Origin: an uncultured Acidimicrobiales bacterium
Lineage (GTDB): Bacteria; Actinomycetota; Acidimicrobiia; Acidimicrobiales; SHLQ01
DNA length: 36,968 bases
Reading direction: 5' to 3'
Assembly (NCBI GenBank): GCA_938015295.1
Contig: CALLQB010000068.1
Span: forward strand, 1-36,968
The notes below the pieces were generated by a model. The model ran no database searches, was not told the origin of the DNA, and saw nothing but the letters and a program-made list of their open reading frames with translations. The position numbers and the translations under genes are program-made. Of the stretch, positions 7,663 through 15,199 are shown one piece after another; within the stretch, counting starts at the first letter, position 1; each line of letters starts with the position of its first letter.

Positions 7663-8622
7663 GTGACGCGCAAGATCATCATCGATACCGACCCAGGCGT
7701 AGACGACGCGATCGCGGTCTTCATGGCCTTTGCCTGCTCCAGTTTTGACGTGGTCGGCTTGACCTCGGTGTACGGCAACCTGCCTATCGACATCACTACC
7801 GATAATGCCCGACGGTTCGTCGAACTCGCAGGACGGCCTGAGGTGCCAGTTGCTCGTGGCGCCGATCGTCCGCTGGTGGTCGACGACATTGGGCCAGTGC
7901 CCTTTATTCATGGCGACAATGGTCTCGGCAATGCCGCAGTGCACGATCCGTCGGTCGAGCTTGCGCCGCTGCACGCCGCCGAGTTCATCTACCAGATGGC
8001 ACTGGCTCATCCGGGTGAAATTACGTTGGTACCTGTCGGACCGCTCACCAACATCGCGCTCGCCTTGCGGCTGCACCCCGATCTTCCGGGCCTGGTCGAT
8101 GAGGTCGTGATTATGGGCGGCAACGCCTACGCACCGGGCAACGCGTCGCCGGGTGGCGAGGCCAACATGCTGCACGACCCCGAAGCTGCCGACATTGTGT
8201 TGGGTGAAGACTGGCCGATCACCATGGTCGGCCTCGACATCACCAACGATGTTGCTCTCGACCACGCACAGTTGGCAGCGATCAGCGCTATCGACTCGCC
8301 ACCGAACCAACTGCTCGGCGCGGCGATGCCGTTTTATCAGGCGTTCTACGAAGACAACCTCGAAGGGTTCGAAGGGCTAAGTCCCCATGACGCAGTGGCA
8401 CTGGTGTACCTTCTTGAGCCCGAGCTGTTCACCACGGTCCGCAAACCGTTGCGAGTCGAGCTGACCGGGTTCGGTAAAGGCAAGACGTGGCCCGCAGATC
8501 CGTATCACCTCACGCAACCTGGCTCGCCGTGGGCTGGTCGCCCCGACGTCACCATCTGCACCGGTGGAGATGCCCAAGCGATCTCTGAGCGCATCACCCG
8601 CGAGCTCACCCAAGGGTCATGA
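7663..8622 (+). CDS. Inosine-uridine-preferring nucleoside hydrolase family protein
   Basis: A 319-residue nucleoside N-ribohydrolase, which cleaves nucleosides to base and ribose using a Ca2+ site. The N-terminal DTDPGVDDA motif gives Asp10, Asp14 and Asp15, the same numbers as in the classical enzymes when GTG 7663 is used as start. TTG 7654 would add three residues. Other family blocks: VYGNLPID, HGDNGLGN, VGPLTNIALAL, VIMGGNAYAPGN, and a C-terminal LSPHDAVALVYLLEP with the third calcium Asp and neighbouring His. Intracellular, purine/pyrimidine salvage. It overlaps the next ORF by ATGA and is thus linked to the kinase/ACAD genes downstream, an odd companion. Either it is a passenger in the operon or its substrate is a non-standard ribosyl compound. 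Confidence 0.92.
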   Translation: MTRKIIIDTDPGVDDAIAVFMAFACSSFDVVGLTSVYGNLPIDITTDNARRFVELAGRPEVPVARGADRPLVVDDIGPVPFIHGDNGLGNAAVHDPSVELAPLHAAEFIYQMALAHPGEITLVPVGPLTNIALALRLHPDLPGLVDEVVIMGGNAYAPGNASPGGEANMLHDPEAADIVLGEDWPITMVGLDITNDVALDHAQLAAISAIDSPPNQLLGAAMPFYQAFYEDNLEGFEGLSPHDAVALVYLLEPELFTTVRKPLRVELTGFGKGKTWPADPYHLTQPGSPWAGRPDVTICTGGDAQAISERITRELTQGS

Positions 8623-8975
8623 TCGACCAGCCGAGTACCCCGGAGCTTCTTGAGGCGATGGCGGCGACGTTGGCTGAAACGGTCGTACCGGCTTGCGAAG
8701 GCGCGCCACAGCATGCTGCCCGAGTGGTCGCAAACCTTTGTCGCATCCTCGCCCGAGAGTGCGCCGATGATGGCGCTGCGACCGCAGCCACAACGGAAGA
8801 TCTTCAGCGTTTGCTTGGAAGCCCTGCGCCGCTTGAAGAACTCGTCGTCGCACTCGACCAGCTGCTGATGCAGGGTGCTGCGTCGACGACCCTTGACGAC
8901 GCTGCGGTTCGGTCGGTGCTGATGGCCAATGTGGAGCGGCGCCTCGATCTCTCAAAGCCGGGTTATCGCGAGTGA
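8619..8975 (+). CDS. Small DUF6285-like protein, candidate LvaB-type kinase partner
   Basis: A 118-residue, mostly helical soluble protein without Cys clusters or membrane segments. It starts inside the stop of the previous gene (ATGA overlap), and its own TGA overlaps the GTG of the kinase gene (GTGA), so all three are translationally coupled. From memory, small proteins of this kind (DUF6285) are encoded next to APH-fold phosphotransferases and ACADs in actinobacteria and proteobacteria. In Pseudomonas putida levulinate catabolism the ~12-kDa LvaB is needed for activity of the 4-hydroxyacyl-CoA kinase LvaA. Size, position and coupling fit that role. I infer family membership mainly from context and general sequence feel (helical, LEELVVALDQLL, ending RRLDLSKPGY), not from a diagnostic motif. 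Confidence 0.72.
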   Translation: MIDQPSTPELLEAMAATLAETVVPACEGAPQHAARVVANLCRILARECADDGAATAATTEDLQRLLGSPAPLEELVVALDQLLMQGAASTTLDDAAVRSVLMANVERRLDLSKPGYRE

Positions 8976-9985
8976 CCGATACAGCCGATCGTTGTGCCGC
9001 CGGGCTGGCCGAGGTTCTCGCCGAGGCTGGCCATGGCGAGCCGCAGGTCAGCATCGCCGGCGTGGCGTCGGCAGGCGCCACGCGTCGAACACTTTTTCTT
9101 GAGGTGCTGCTTGGTGAGCAGACGATCCCCGCAGTTGCGCAGATCAGTTCGGCCTCAACGTTGTTGGGTGCTTCGACCACCGTCGAGGACGAAGCGGAAC
9201 TGGTACGAATCGCCGAAGCGGCGGGCGTGCCCGTCGCTCAGGTCTTGGGGGCTTCCAACCACAACGATCTTGTGGGTGGGCCGGTGGTGATCACCCGGCG
9301 GGTCGACGGTGTAACAATTCCGCGGCATGTGCTGAGATCGCTCCAAGGCGACGCCGCGGCAGGCGAGCGGCTGACCATGCAGTGCGGGACGGCGCTCGCA
9401 CTACTCCATGCTGTCGACCACACGGTGGTGCCGGCTTCGGTGCCGGTGCTCGATCCGGCAGGGCCAGCGCCTGCCTATGTGCAGCAGCTCTCCGACACGC
9501 TCGACGGTCTTGGTACGTCGCATCCGGCCCTGCGGTATGGCATTCGTTGGCTCGGCGAAAATGTGCCGAGCTCTCCCGAAACGCCGGCTCTGCTGCACGG
9601 CGATTTCCGAAACGGCAACCTCATTGTTTCTCCTGCTGGGCTCGGTGCAGTTCTCGATTGGGAGCTGGCACACATCGGTGATCCGATGGAAGACCTCGCA
9701 TACCTTTGTATGCGGCACTGGAGATTCGGCAGCGAGCTTGAAGCCGGCGGGTTTGGCCGGATCGACACTCTTCGCGATGCCTATGTAGCGGCAGGCGGCA
9801 CGTGGCGCGACGACGCATTTAGCTGGTGGCTCACAGCTCGCACGACATGGTGGGGCATCGGCCTGGCGTTTCAGGCCGACAACTTCTCGAATGGCATCAC
9901 CACGTCGATCGTGCATGCCGCCAGCGGCCGCCGCGTCGTTGAACTCGAATACGACCTTCTCACTCTTATTGGTTCGCAGTCGTAA
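8972..9985 (+). CDS. APH-fold phosphotransferase, candidate 4-hydroxyacyl-CoA kinase (LvaA/ACAD10-11 kinase type)
   Basis: A 337-residue member of the aminoglycoside-phosphotransferase/choline-kinase fold. The catalytic loop HGDFRNGN (Brenner motif with Asp as base) and the metal-binding DWELAHIGDP are intact, and the C-terminal helical lobe follows (EDLAYLCMRHWRF, WWLTARTTWWGIGLAF). This HGDFR/DWE pattern is that of the kinase domains of ACAD10/ACAD11 and of LvaA, which phosphorylate 4-hydroxyacyl-CoAs so that a dehydrogenase-like partner can eliminate phosphate. The N-lobe strand that usually carries the ATP-binding Lys/Arg reads VAQISSAS, so that residue may be changed. The GTG start overlaps the stop of the small partner gene; the ACAD gene follows after 27 nt. 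It is very unlikely to be an antibiotic resistance gene. Confidence 0.87.
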   Translation: MTDTADRCAAGLAEVLAEAGHGEPQVSIAGVASAGATRRTLFLEVLLGEQTIPAVAQISSASTLLGASTTVEDEAELVRIAEAAGVPVAQVLGASNHNDLVGGPVVITRRVDGVTIPRHVLRSLQGDAAAGERLTMQCGTALALLHAVDHTVVPASVPVLDPAGPAPAYVQQLSDTLDGLGTSHPALRYGIRWLGENVPSSPETPALLHGDFRNGNLIVSPAGLGAVLDWELAHIGDPMEDLAYLCMRHWRFGSELEAGGFGRIDTLRDAYVAAGGTWRDDAFSWWLTARTTWWGIGLAFQADNFSNGITTSIVHAASGRRVVELEYDLLTLIGSQS

Positions 9986-10012
9986 CCCACGACAGAAATC
10001 TGGAGACCCATC

Positions 10013-11254
10013 ATGGACTTTGATATCCCCGAAGACATCGCCAACTACCTCGATGTGCTCGACGCCTTCATCGAAGAGACGATCAAGCCGCTAGAGGCCG
10101 AAAACATCCAGTACTTCGACCATCGCCGCGAACACGCACGCACCGACTGGGACAACGAGGGCCTGCCGCGTCACGAGTGGGAAGCGCTCCTGCGTGAGAT
10201 GAAACGCCTTGCGGACGAGGCTGGTCACTTTCGGTTTGGGCTTCCAGCCGAGGCCGGGGGCAGCGGTGGTTCGAACCTTGCGATGGCCGTTATTCGTGAA
10301 CACCTTGCGACGAGAGGTTTGGGTCTGCACAACGATCTGCAGAACGAGTCATCGATCGTCGGCAACCTTCCCTTTGCGAAGATGATGTTGGCGAAAGGAA
10401 CGGATGCGCAGAAGGCCGAGTTTCTTGAGGCTTCGATCGTGGGTGATCGGCGGGTGTCGTTTGGGTTGACCGAACCAAACCACGGCAGCGACGCAACGTG
10501 GATGGAAACCACCGCAGTGCGTGACGGTGACGAATGGGTAATCAACGGCCAGAAGCGTTGGAACACCGGCATGCACGAGGCCACCCACGACATGGTGTTT
10601 GCTCGCACCCACGGCGAGGACGGCGACGGCGATGGTATTACGTGTTTCTTGGTGCCAACCGATCTTCCGGGCGTGGAGATCGGCCCTTACTGGTGGACCT
10701 TTAACATGCCAACCGACCACCCTGACGTGTCCTTCACCGACGTTCGAGTGGGCAACGACGCCATGTTCGGCGATGAGGGTCGGGGTCTTGAGCTTGCGCA
10801 ACTTTTCGTTCACGAGAACCGCATCCGTCAGGCCGCGTCGAGCCTCGGCGCTGCGCAGCATTGCATCGATCTCGCTGTTGCCTACGCCAAGGAGCGCGCC
10901 CCATTCGGTAAGCCCTTGTGGTTAAACCAAGCGATTCAGTTTCCGCTAGCCGAGCTACAAACTGAGGCGGCGATGTTGCGGGTGCTCATTCGACAGACCG
11001 CTTGGCACCTTGATCGCAACCACCACATGGATGTAACGGCCGAGGTGAGCATGTGTAACTACCGGGCCAACCGCCTTGTTTGCAACGCTGCTGATCAGGG
11101 AATGCAGACCTGTGGTGGCATGGGTTACAGCAGGCATATGCCGTTCGAGCACATCTATCGCCATCACCGCCGTTACCGGATCACCGAAGGCGCCGAAGAG
11201 ATCCAGATCCGCAGGGTCGCTGGCATCATGTTCGGCAAGACGGCCAAACGCTAA
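10013..11254 (+). CDS. Acyl-CoA dehydrogenase, ACAD10/11 and LvaC-like
   Basis: A 413-residue ACAD. Family blocks: FGLPAEAGGSGGS (75-87), SFGLTEPNHGSDATWM, GQKRWNTGMHEATHD, YAKERAPFGKPL, QTCGGMGYSRHMPFEHIYR. RYRITEGAEE gives Glu392 at the classical C-terminal catalytic position. The NHGSDATWM and GMHEATH loops are typical of the ACAD10/11-related clade. In LvaC and ACAD11 this fold acts on 4-phosphoacyl-CoA, losing phosphate to give an enoyl-CoA that enters beta-oxidation. Directly downstream of the coupled small protein and kinase genes, with a GGAG site 7-8 nt before ATG. Assignment to the ACAD family is certain; the phospho-elimination role is inferred from the neighbours. Confidence 0.92.
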   Translation: MDFDIPEDIANYLDVLDAFIEETIKPLEAENIQYFDHRREHARTDWDNEGLPRHEWEALLREMKRLADEAGHFRFGLPAEAGGSGGSNLAMAVIREHLATRGLGLHNDLQNESSIVGNLPFAKMMLAKGTDAQKAEFLEASIVGDRRVSFGLTEPNHGSDATWMETTAVRDGDEWVINGQKRWNTGMHEATHDMVFARTHGEDGDGDGITCFLVPTDLPGVEIGPYWWTFNMPTDHPDVSFTDVRVGNDAMFGDEGRGLELAQLFVHENRIRQAASSLGAAQHCIDLAVAYAKERAPFGKPLWLNQAIQFPLAELQTEAAMLRVLIRQTAWHLDRNHHMDVTAEVSMCNYRANRLVCNAADQGMQTCGGMGYSRHMPFEHIYRHHRRYRITEGAEEIQIRRVAGIMFGKTAKR

Positions 11255-11333
11255 CCAGTTTTCCGGCGACTGCTTTTTGGTCGGTGGTACGGTGCTCGCA
11301 CCACAACCGCCGAGCAAGGAGCGTGGGGACGAT

Positions 11334-11765
11334 ATGAAGGGTATTCCGAAGTGGGTAGCCGGCTGGCTCGTGATTTTGGCCGTAGCCGGAATTGGGTTCG
11401 GGCTTTTTGAGCTTCTGAACCCGGGGGCCATTCTTGAACTCGATGTTGAAGCGAATGCCGCCGACACCGCGGCGCGACAGTGGGGCGGCCGGAACCTGGC
11501 ACTCGGTGTCTGTGCGGTCCTCGCACTGTTGCTGCGAGAACGGGGCGCCTTCAGTGTCGCACTCGCCGGGGCAATCGCCCGAGAGGGGTCCGACGTGTTC
11601 ACCGCTCTCGTCGAGGATCAATCGATCGCCGACATAGCGTTGCCTGCGGTCATGGGCGTCATCGACGTGGTCGCCTTTCTTGGTGTGCTCGGCTCAGCCG
11701 TCGCTAGCCGCCGCAAAAAGGACGACATCACACCCCCCACCAATTTCGGCGAATCCATCGCCTAA
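11334..11765 (+). CDS. Small integral membrane protein, unknown function (DUF4267-like?)
   Basis: A 143-residue protein with about four hydrophobic stretches: residues 8-27 (AGWLVILAVAGIGFG), ~55-67, ~72-85 and ~100-125, ending in a basic then polar tail (RRKKDDITPP). The soluble loop QWGGRNLALG followed by LRERGAFSVALAGAIAREGSD resembles small DUF4267-type membrane proteins, but I cannot confirm this. The frame is open far upstream inside the ACAD gene, yet only ATG 11334 has a G-rich ribosome site (GTGGGGAC) and begins at the first plausible helix. Its TAA stop is immediately followed by a palindromic repeat beginning at 11766. It sits between the ACAD and SDR genes of the candidate 4-hydroxyacid cluster; whether it takes part is unknown. 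Confidence 0.7.
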   Translation: MKGIPKWVAGWLVILAVAGIGFGLFELLNPGAILELDVEANAADTAARQWGGRNLALGVCAVLALLLRERGAFSVALAGAIAREGSDVFTALVEDQSIADIALPAVMGVIDVVAFLGVLGSAVASRRKKDDITPPTNFGESIA

Positions 11766-11810
11766 GGGGTCAGGCACTTTTGGGGTCAGGCACTTTAGGT
11801 GCCTGACCCC
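11766..11810. repeat. GGGGTCAGGCAC palindromic repeat element, copy 1
   Basis: The unit GGGGTCAGGCACTTTT appears at 11766-11781 and again from 11782, where it continues into its own reverse complement. Arms 11782-11793 and 11799-11810 match over 12 bp with a 5-nt loop. The element begins right after the TAA of the membrane protein gene. The same core recurs at 27053-27087. It resembles a REP-type intergenic element and could fold as a transcription terminator or mRNA 3' cap. Confidence 0.8.
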
Positions 11811-11842
11811 TATTCTCATCAACTAGAACAAGGCACGAACAC

Positions 11843-12673
11843 ATGCGTTTGAAGGACAAGGTTGCGGTTATCACTGGTGCGGGCAACGGCATTGGCCGGG
11901 CTACCGCACAGCGGTTCGCCGAAGAGGGGGCGGCGGTTGTTGTCGCTGACCTGCAAGAGGACAAGGCCGACGAGACCGTTGGGCTGATTACCGCAGCTGG
12001 CGGAAAGGCGGCGGCTATCGGCGTTGACGTCGTCGATCGCGACGACAACGACCGAATGGCACAGCTTGCGGTTGATTCGTTCGGGGCTCTTGACATCGTT
12101 GTTACCGCCGCGGGCATCAGCCATGCCAGCTACAACAGCGGCGATCTCGAAAACGAAGCGAAGTGGGTTGCTGAACGCGCCGATTATCTTGCCAACCCGG
12201 CGCAGGCCGTCGTCGACCTCAGCATCGAAGAATTCCGAACGGTGATGGCCGTGAACCTTGAGGGCACCTTGTTCGGTATTCAGGCATGTTTGGCGAGGAT
12301 GCTCGACCTTGGCACCCCAGGGTCGATCATCACCCTGGCGTCGATTGCCGCGAAACACCCAAACGCCGGACCGTTGCCCTATGTGTGTTCGAAGTCAGCG
12401 GTCTGGATGATGACCAAGAAACTCGCCGTCGAGCTTGCACCGGCAAATGTTCGGGTGAATGCGATTGGTCCGGGTTTCATCGAAACTTCGATGACTGCGG
12501 TATTCGACCTCATGCCCGAAGAACGCACCGACCAGGTTTGGGGCCAGATTCCCATGGGCAGACGTGGTCAGCCAATCGACATCGCAAACGCGGCTCTGTT
12601 TCTGGCAAGCGACGAATCGAGCTACTTCACCGGCGAGATTCTTCACCCCGATGGCGGCTACTTCACCGAGTAA
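11843..12673 (+). CDS. SDR family oxidoreductase, candidate LvaD-like role
   Basis: A 276-residue classical SDR. Cofactor motif TGAGNGIG (11-18), DLQ after strand 2 (Asp36 suggests NAD preference), TAAGI at 88-92, catalytic Ser167, Tyr180 (YVCSK) and Lys184, and GEILHPDGG at the end. It carries an extra segment of ~30 residues (about 95-128, SYNSGDLENEAKWV onward) between the NAG-like motif and the helix leading to VNLEG, longer than in typical SDRs. Start: ATG with AAGG 9 nt before. In P. putida the SDR LvaD reduces levulinyl-CoA to 4-hydroxyvaleryl-CoA. The present gene lies 0.6 kb after the ACAD and could oxidise or reduce a comparable keto/hydroxyacyl-CoA, which is an inference. Confidence 0.9.
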   Translation: MRLKDKVAVITGAGNGIGRATAQRFAEEGAAVVVADLQEDKADETVGLITAAGGKAAAIGVDVVDRDDNDRMAQLAVDSFGALDIVVTAAGISHASYNSGDLENEAKWVAERADYLANPAQAVVDLSIEEFRTVMAVNLEGTLFGIQACLARMLDLGTPGSIITLASIAAKHPNAGPLPYVCSKSAVWMMTKKLAVELAPANVRVNAIGPGFIETSMTAVFDLMPEERTDQVWGQIPMGRRGQPIDIANAALFLASDESSYFTGEILHPDGGYFTE

Positions 12674-12692
12674 AGCCCTGCCTGATGCGGTG

Positions 12693-13226
12693 TTAGCCGG
12701 CCGCAGATTCGATGTGGTCGACAAGTGCTTTGAGCAATGCGTCGGCCACCAGGCGGTCTTCGGTCGCGCGGTCGTGTAGCCCTTTGGGGAGGTTGACCGG
12801 TGTCGATGTCGTTCCTCGGCTCGAACAAATCGCAAGGTGGGCGCGGTGTTCGCCTGCCTTGGGTCGATCAGTCACCAATGTCGCCGTGCACGCTACTCCT
12901 GCGAGCACAGCCGCAGGATTGCCGCCAGCCAGGCGTTGGGCTCGGCTGAAACAGGCACGCGCAAGCGCCTCGCCGGTAGCCGTCGACACGGCTCGAGACC
13001 CATCGGCTACGTAGCGGTGATCGGCGGCAAGAAGTTCGTTGAGGGCGGTGTCGCTGTAGGGCACGATGACCTCGAGCACTGTTCGGGACGCTCCGGCAAC
13101 GTTGAGGAGATCGGTGATGAAGGCATTGCCACCGCCGGTAATTGCGGCCACGAGCATCACCGGTGAATCGTGCAGGCGTTGCACCAGCTCGTCGCGACGT
13201 GGCTGCGACAGTTCAGGACTTTCCAC
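12693..13226 (-). CDS. CinA-like (nicotinamide-nucleotide amidohydrolase fold) protein, divergent
   Basis: A 177-residue stand-alone protein resembling the C-terminal domain of CinA (PncC, which deamidates nicotinamide mononucleotide). The alignable core is ITGGGNAFITDLLNVAGASRTVLE, then VPYSDTALNELL, and later ACTATLVTDRPKAGEHRAHLAI and an end helix. In true PncC enzymes the first block reads AESxTGG with a catalytic Ser. Here the Glu-Ser pair is absent (AAITGGGNAF), so deamidase activity is doubtful. The start is GTG at 13226, 5 nt after the stop of the Dabb gene, making a two-gene minus-strand operon. This pair splits the SDR gene from the acyl-CoA ligase gene. The gene is convergent with the SDR (19 nt apart). 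Confidence 0.75.
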   Translation of the reverse strand: MESPELSQPRRDELVQRLHDSPVMLVAAITGGGNAFITDLLNVAGASRTVLEVIVPYSDTALNELLAADHRYVADGSRAVSTATGEALARACFSRAQRLAGGNPAAVLAGVACTATLVTDRPKAGEHRAHLAICSSRGTTSTPVNLPKGLHDRATEDRLVADALLKALVDHIESAAG

Positions 13227-13231
13227 CGGTT

Positions 13232-13522
13232 TCAGAGGTGGTATTGCACGGCGGCGCGAGCGCTGATGGCTGGCTTGATGAGCTCTGCGATGAGTTCGAG
13301 ATGCCCAGTGTCGGTTGCGTACGCCTTGTAGTCGTCGACAGACGCGAAGTCGCCGACGACGACGTAGTCCCAGTTCCCTTCGCTGACGCCGGCATCGGGA
13401 CCGTGTGCATAGGCGGCAACCGAGGGAAGTTCGGCGAGTTTGTCGAGCCCGGCACTGATGGCCGATTTGGTTTCTTCGTCGACGTCATCTGCCCAGCGAA
13501 ACATAACGGTGTGTCGAAACAT
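13232..13522 (-). CDS. Dabb (stress-responsive alpha/beta barrel) domain protein
   Basis: A 96-residue protein made of one dimeric alpha/beta-barrel (Dabb) domain. It opens with FRHTVMFRWADDVDEETK, has the middle helix LDKLAELPSVAAYAHGPD, then NWDYVVVGDFASVDDYKAYATDTGHLELI, the characteristic family end with a His. Dabb proteins bind small hydrophobic ligands or act as small cyclases, oxygenases or dimerising modules; no catalytic set can be assigned here. A GAGGA site lies ~11 nt before the ATG. It leads the operon with the CinA-like gene and is divergent from the acyl-CoA ligase (98-nt intergenic). Confidence 0.9.
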   Translation of the reverse strand: MFRHTVMFRWADDVDEETKSAISAGLDKLAELPSVAAYAHGPDAGVSEGNWDYVVVGDFASVDDYKAYATDTGHLELIAELIKPAISARAAVQYHL

Positions 13523-13620
13523 GGTGATTTTTTCCTCTTTCCAGTCATTTACAGCGATGGCTACGATGCGGGGCAGAGCCCCGGCGCGATCGTGCGGTGC
13601 GGGCGACTATAGGAGGTTTC

Positions 13621-15168
13621 ATGCAGAACAACATCGGCCAGTTCTTTGCCAAGCAGGCGATGCTAAATCCGAGCCGTGAGGCAGTGGTCGACACGGCGGC
13701 CGACGTGCGGCTGACCTACACCGAAGCCAACGCACGGGTGAATCGCACGGCGGGGGCCATGAGCTCGGTTGGCGTTGCAAAGGGCGACCGCGTTGCGACG
13801 CTGTTGATGAACGGTCACGAGTTTGTCGAACTGTTTTTTGGTCTTGCCAAGATTGGCGGCGTGACCGTCGCGCTCAACTGGCGCCTGGTCGCCGAAGAAC
13901 TCTCGTTCATCTTGACCGACAGCGGTTCTGAAACTCTTGTGTTTGGTTCGGCGTTCAACGACGTCGTGACCGATCTGCATGGCCGGGGTGCCGAAGGCAC
14001 AAAGGTCACCACGTGGGTGCATGTGGGCGATGCCGCCGAGCGTCCTGACTTCGCTGTTGGCTACGAGGACCTGCTTGCCGCTGCCTCAGAAGACGAACCG
14101 GAAATCGTCGGAGCCGACGACGATCTGTTGTTCATCATGTACACCTCGGGAACAACCGGGCTGCCAAAAGGCGTGATGCATACGCACGGCACCACAATGT
14201 GGGCGATCATCACCGGCGCGGCGACCGCCGAAATGCGTAAGGGCGACCGGTACCTCATCTGCCTGCCGCTGTTCCATGTCGGTGCGATGAACCCGCTGCT
14301 CACCACCATCTATGGCGGCGGTACAGCGGTGATCATGGCGCAGTTCGATCCCACCCGTATCTGGGAGCTGTTCGGCGAAGAAAAAATCGATTGTACGCTC
14401 GCCGTGCCGGCGATGTTGCAGTTCATGTTGCTGACCCTCGATAAAGAGGCACACGACATCTCGACTCTTCGTTGGGTCATGAGTGGCGCATCGCCAGTGC
14501 CAGCGAATCTGATCGAAACCTACGCCGCGATGGGTGTCGAGATTCACCAGGTGTACGGATTGACCGAAACGGGCGGACCGGCTTGCCTCATTGGTCCCGA
14601 CGATGCCATTCGTCGTGCAGGATCGACCGGCAAGGCGTTCTTCCACACCGATGTGAAGGTTGTCGGCGAGGACGGCGAAATCGCCGCACCAAACGAGCCG
14701 GGCGAAGTCCTTGTCAAAGGGCCGCACATTATGGCGGGGTACTGGAACCGGCCCGATGCCACCGCCGAAGCCGTGATCGATGGTTGGCTTCACACCGGCG
14801 ACATTGCGCTCGTCGACGAAGAGGGGTTTGTCTACATCCACGACCGGGTCAAAGACATGATCATTTCGGGCGGCGAAAACGTGTACCCGGCCGAGATCGA
14901 AAACGTCATCGTCGGCGTGCCGGGCGTGAAAGAGACAGCTGTTATTGGTGTCGAGTCGGCGAAGTGGGGCGAGGCTGCTCTGGCAGTTGTGGTGAAGGCC
15001 GACGAGTCGCTCACTGCCGAAGCGATCTTTGCCGAGTGTCAGGCCAAGCTTGCGAAGTTCAAGCAGCCGGTAATCGTCGAGTTCATCGATGCGATTCCAC
15101 GTAACCCGACCGGCAAGGCGCTCAAGCGCGTGCTGCGCGAGCAGTTCCCCGGCCCGGCCGAGGTCTAG
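13621..15168 (+). CDS. AMP-forming acyl-CoA synthetase (FadD-like), candidate LvaE role
   Basis: A 515-residue adenylate-forming ligase that activates a carboxylic acid to its CoA thioester via an acyl-AMP. Core motifs: MYTSGTTGLPKGVMHTHG (P-loop, A3), VYGLTETGGP (A5), GWLHTGDIALVDEEGFVYIHDR (A7/A8 hinge), ISGGENVYPAEIE and a C-terminal PRNPTGKALKRVLRE with the catalytic Lys. Length and motifs fit medium/long-chain FadD-type ligases such as FadD3 or FadD13. The frame is open to 13597, but AGGAGG stands 5 nt before the ATG at 13621, one of the best ribosome sites in the window. It is the likely entry enzyme of the neighbouring catabolic gene set; the acid it activates is unknown. Confidence 0.94.
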   Translation: MQNNIGQFFAKQAMLNPSREAVVDTAADVRLTYTEANARVNRTAGAMSSVGVAKGDRVATLLMNGHEFVELFFGLAKIGGVTVALNWRLVAEELSFILTDSGSETLVFGSAFNDVVTDLHGRGAEGTKVTTWVHVGDAAERPDFAVGYEDLLAAASEDEPEIVGADDDLLFIMYTSGTTGLPKGVMHTHGTTMWAIITGAATAEMRKGDRYLICLPLFHVGAMNPLLTTIYGGGTAVIMAQFDPTRIWELFGEEKIDCTLAVPAMLQFMLLTLDKEAHDISTLRWVMSGASPVPANLIETYAAMGVEIHQVYGLTETGGPACLIGPDDAIRRAGSTGKAFFHTDVKVVGEDGEIAAPNEPGEVLVKGPHIMAGYWNRPDATAEAVIDGWLHTGDIALVDEEGFVYIHDRVKDMIISGGENVYPAEIENVIVGVPGVKETAVIGVESAKWGEAALAVVVKADESLTAEAIFAECQAKLAKFKQPVIVEFIDAIPRNPTGKALKRVLREQFPGPAEV

Positions 15169-15199
15169 ATCTCGCAGCATCTTTGGCCTTGTTTTCCAG

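Noticed and set aside
8972..9985. Aminoglycoside resistance gene
   Set aside because: The APH fold is shared, but the HGDFRNGN/DWELAHIGDP pattern and the ACAD and small-protein neighbours indicate an acyl-CoA-related kinase.
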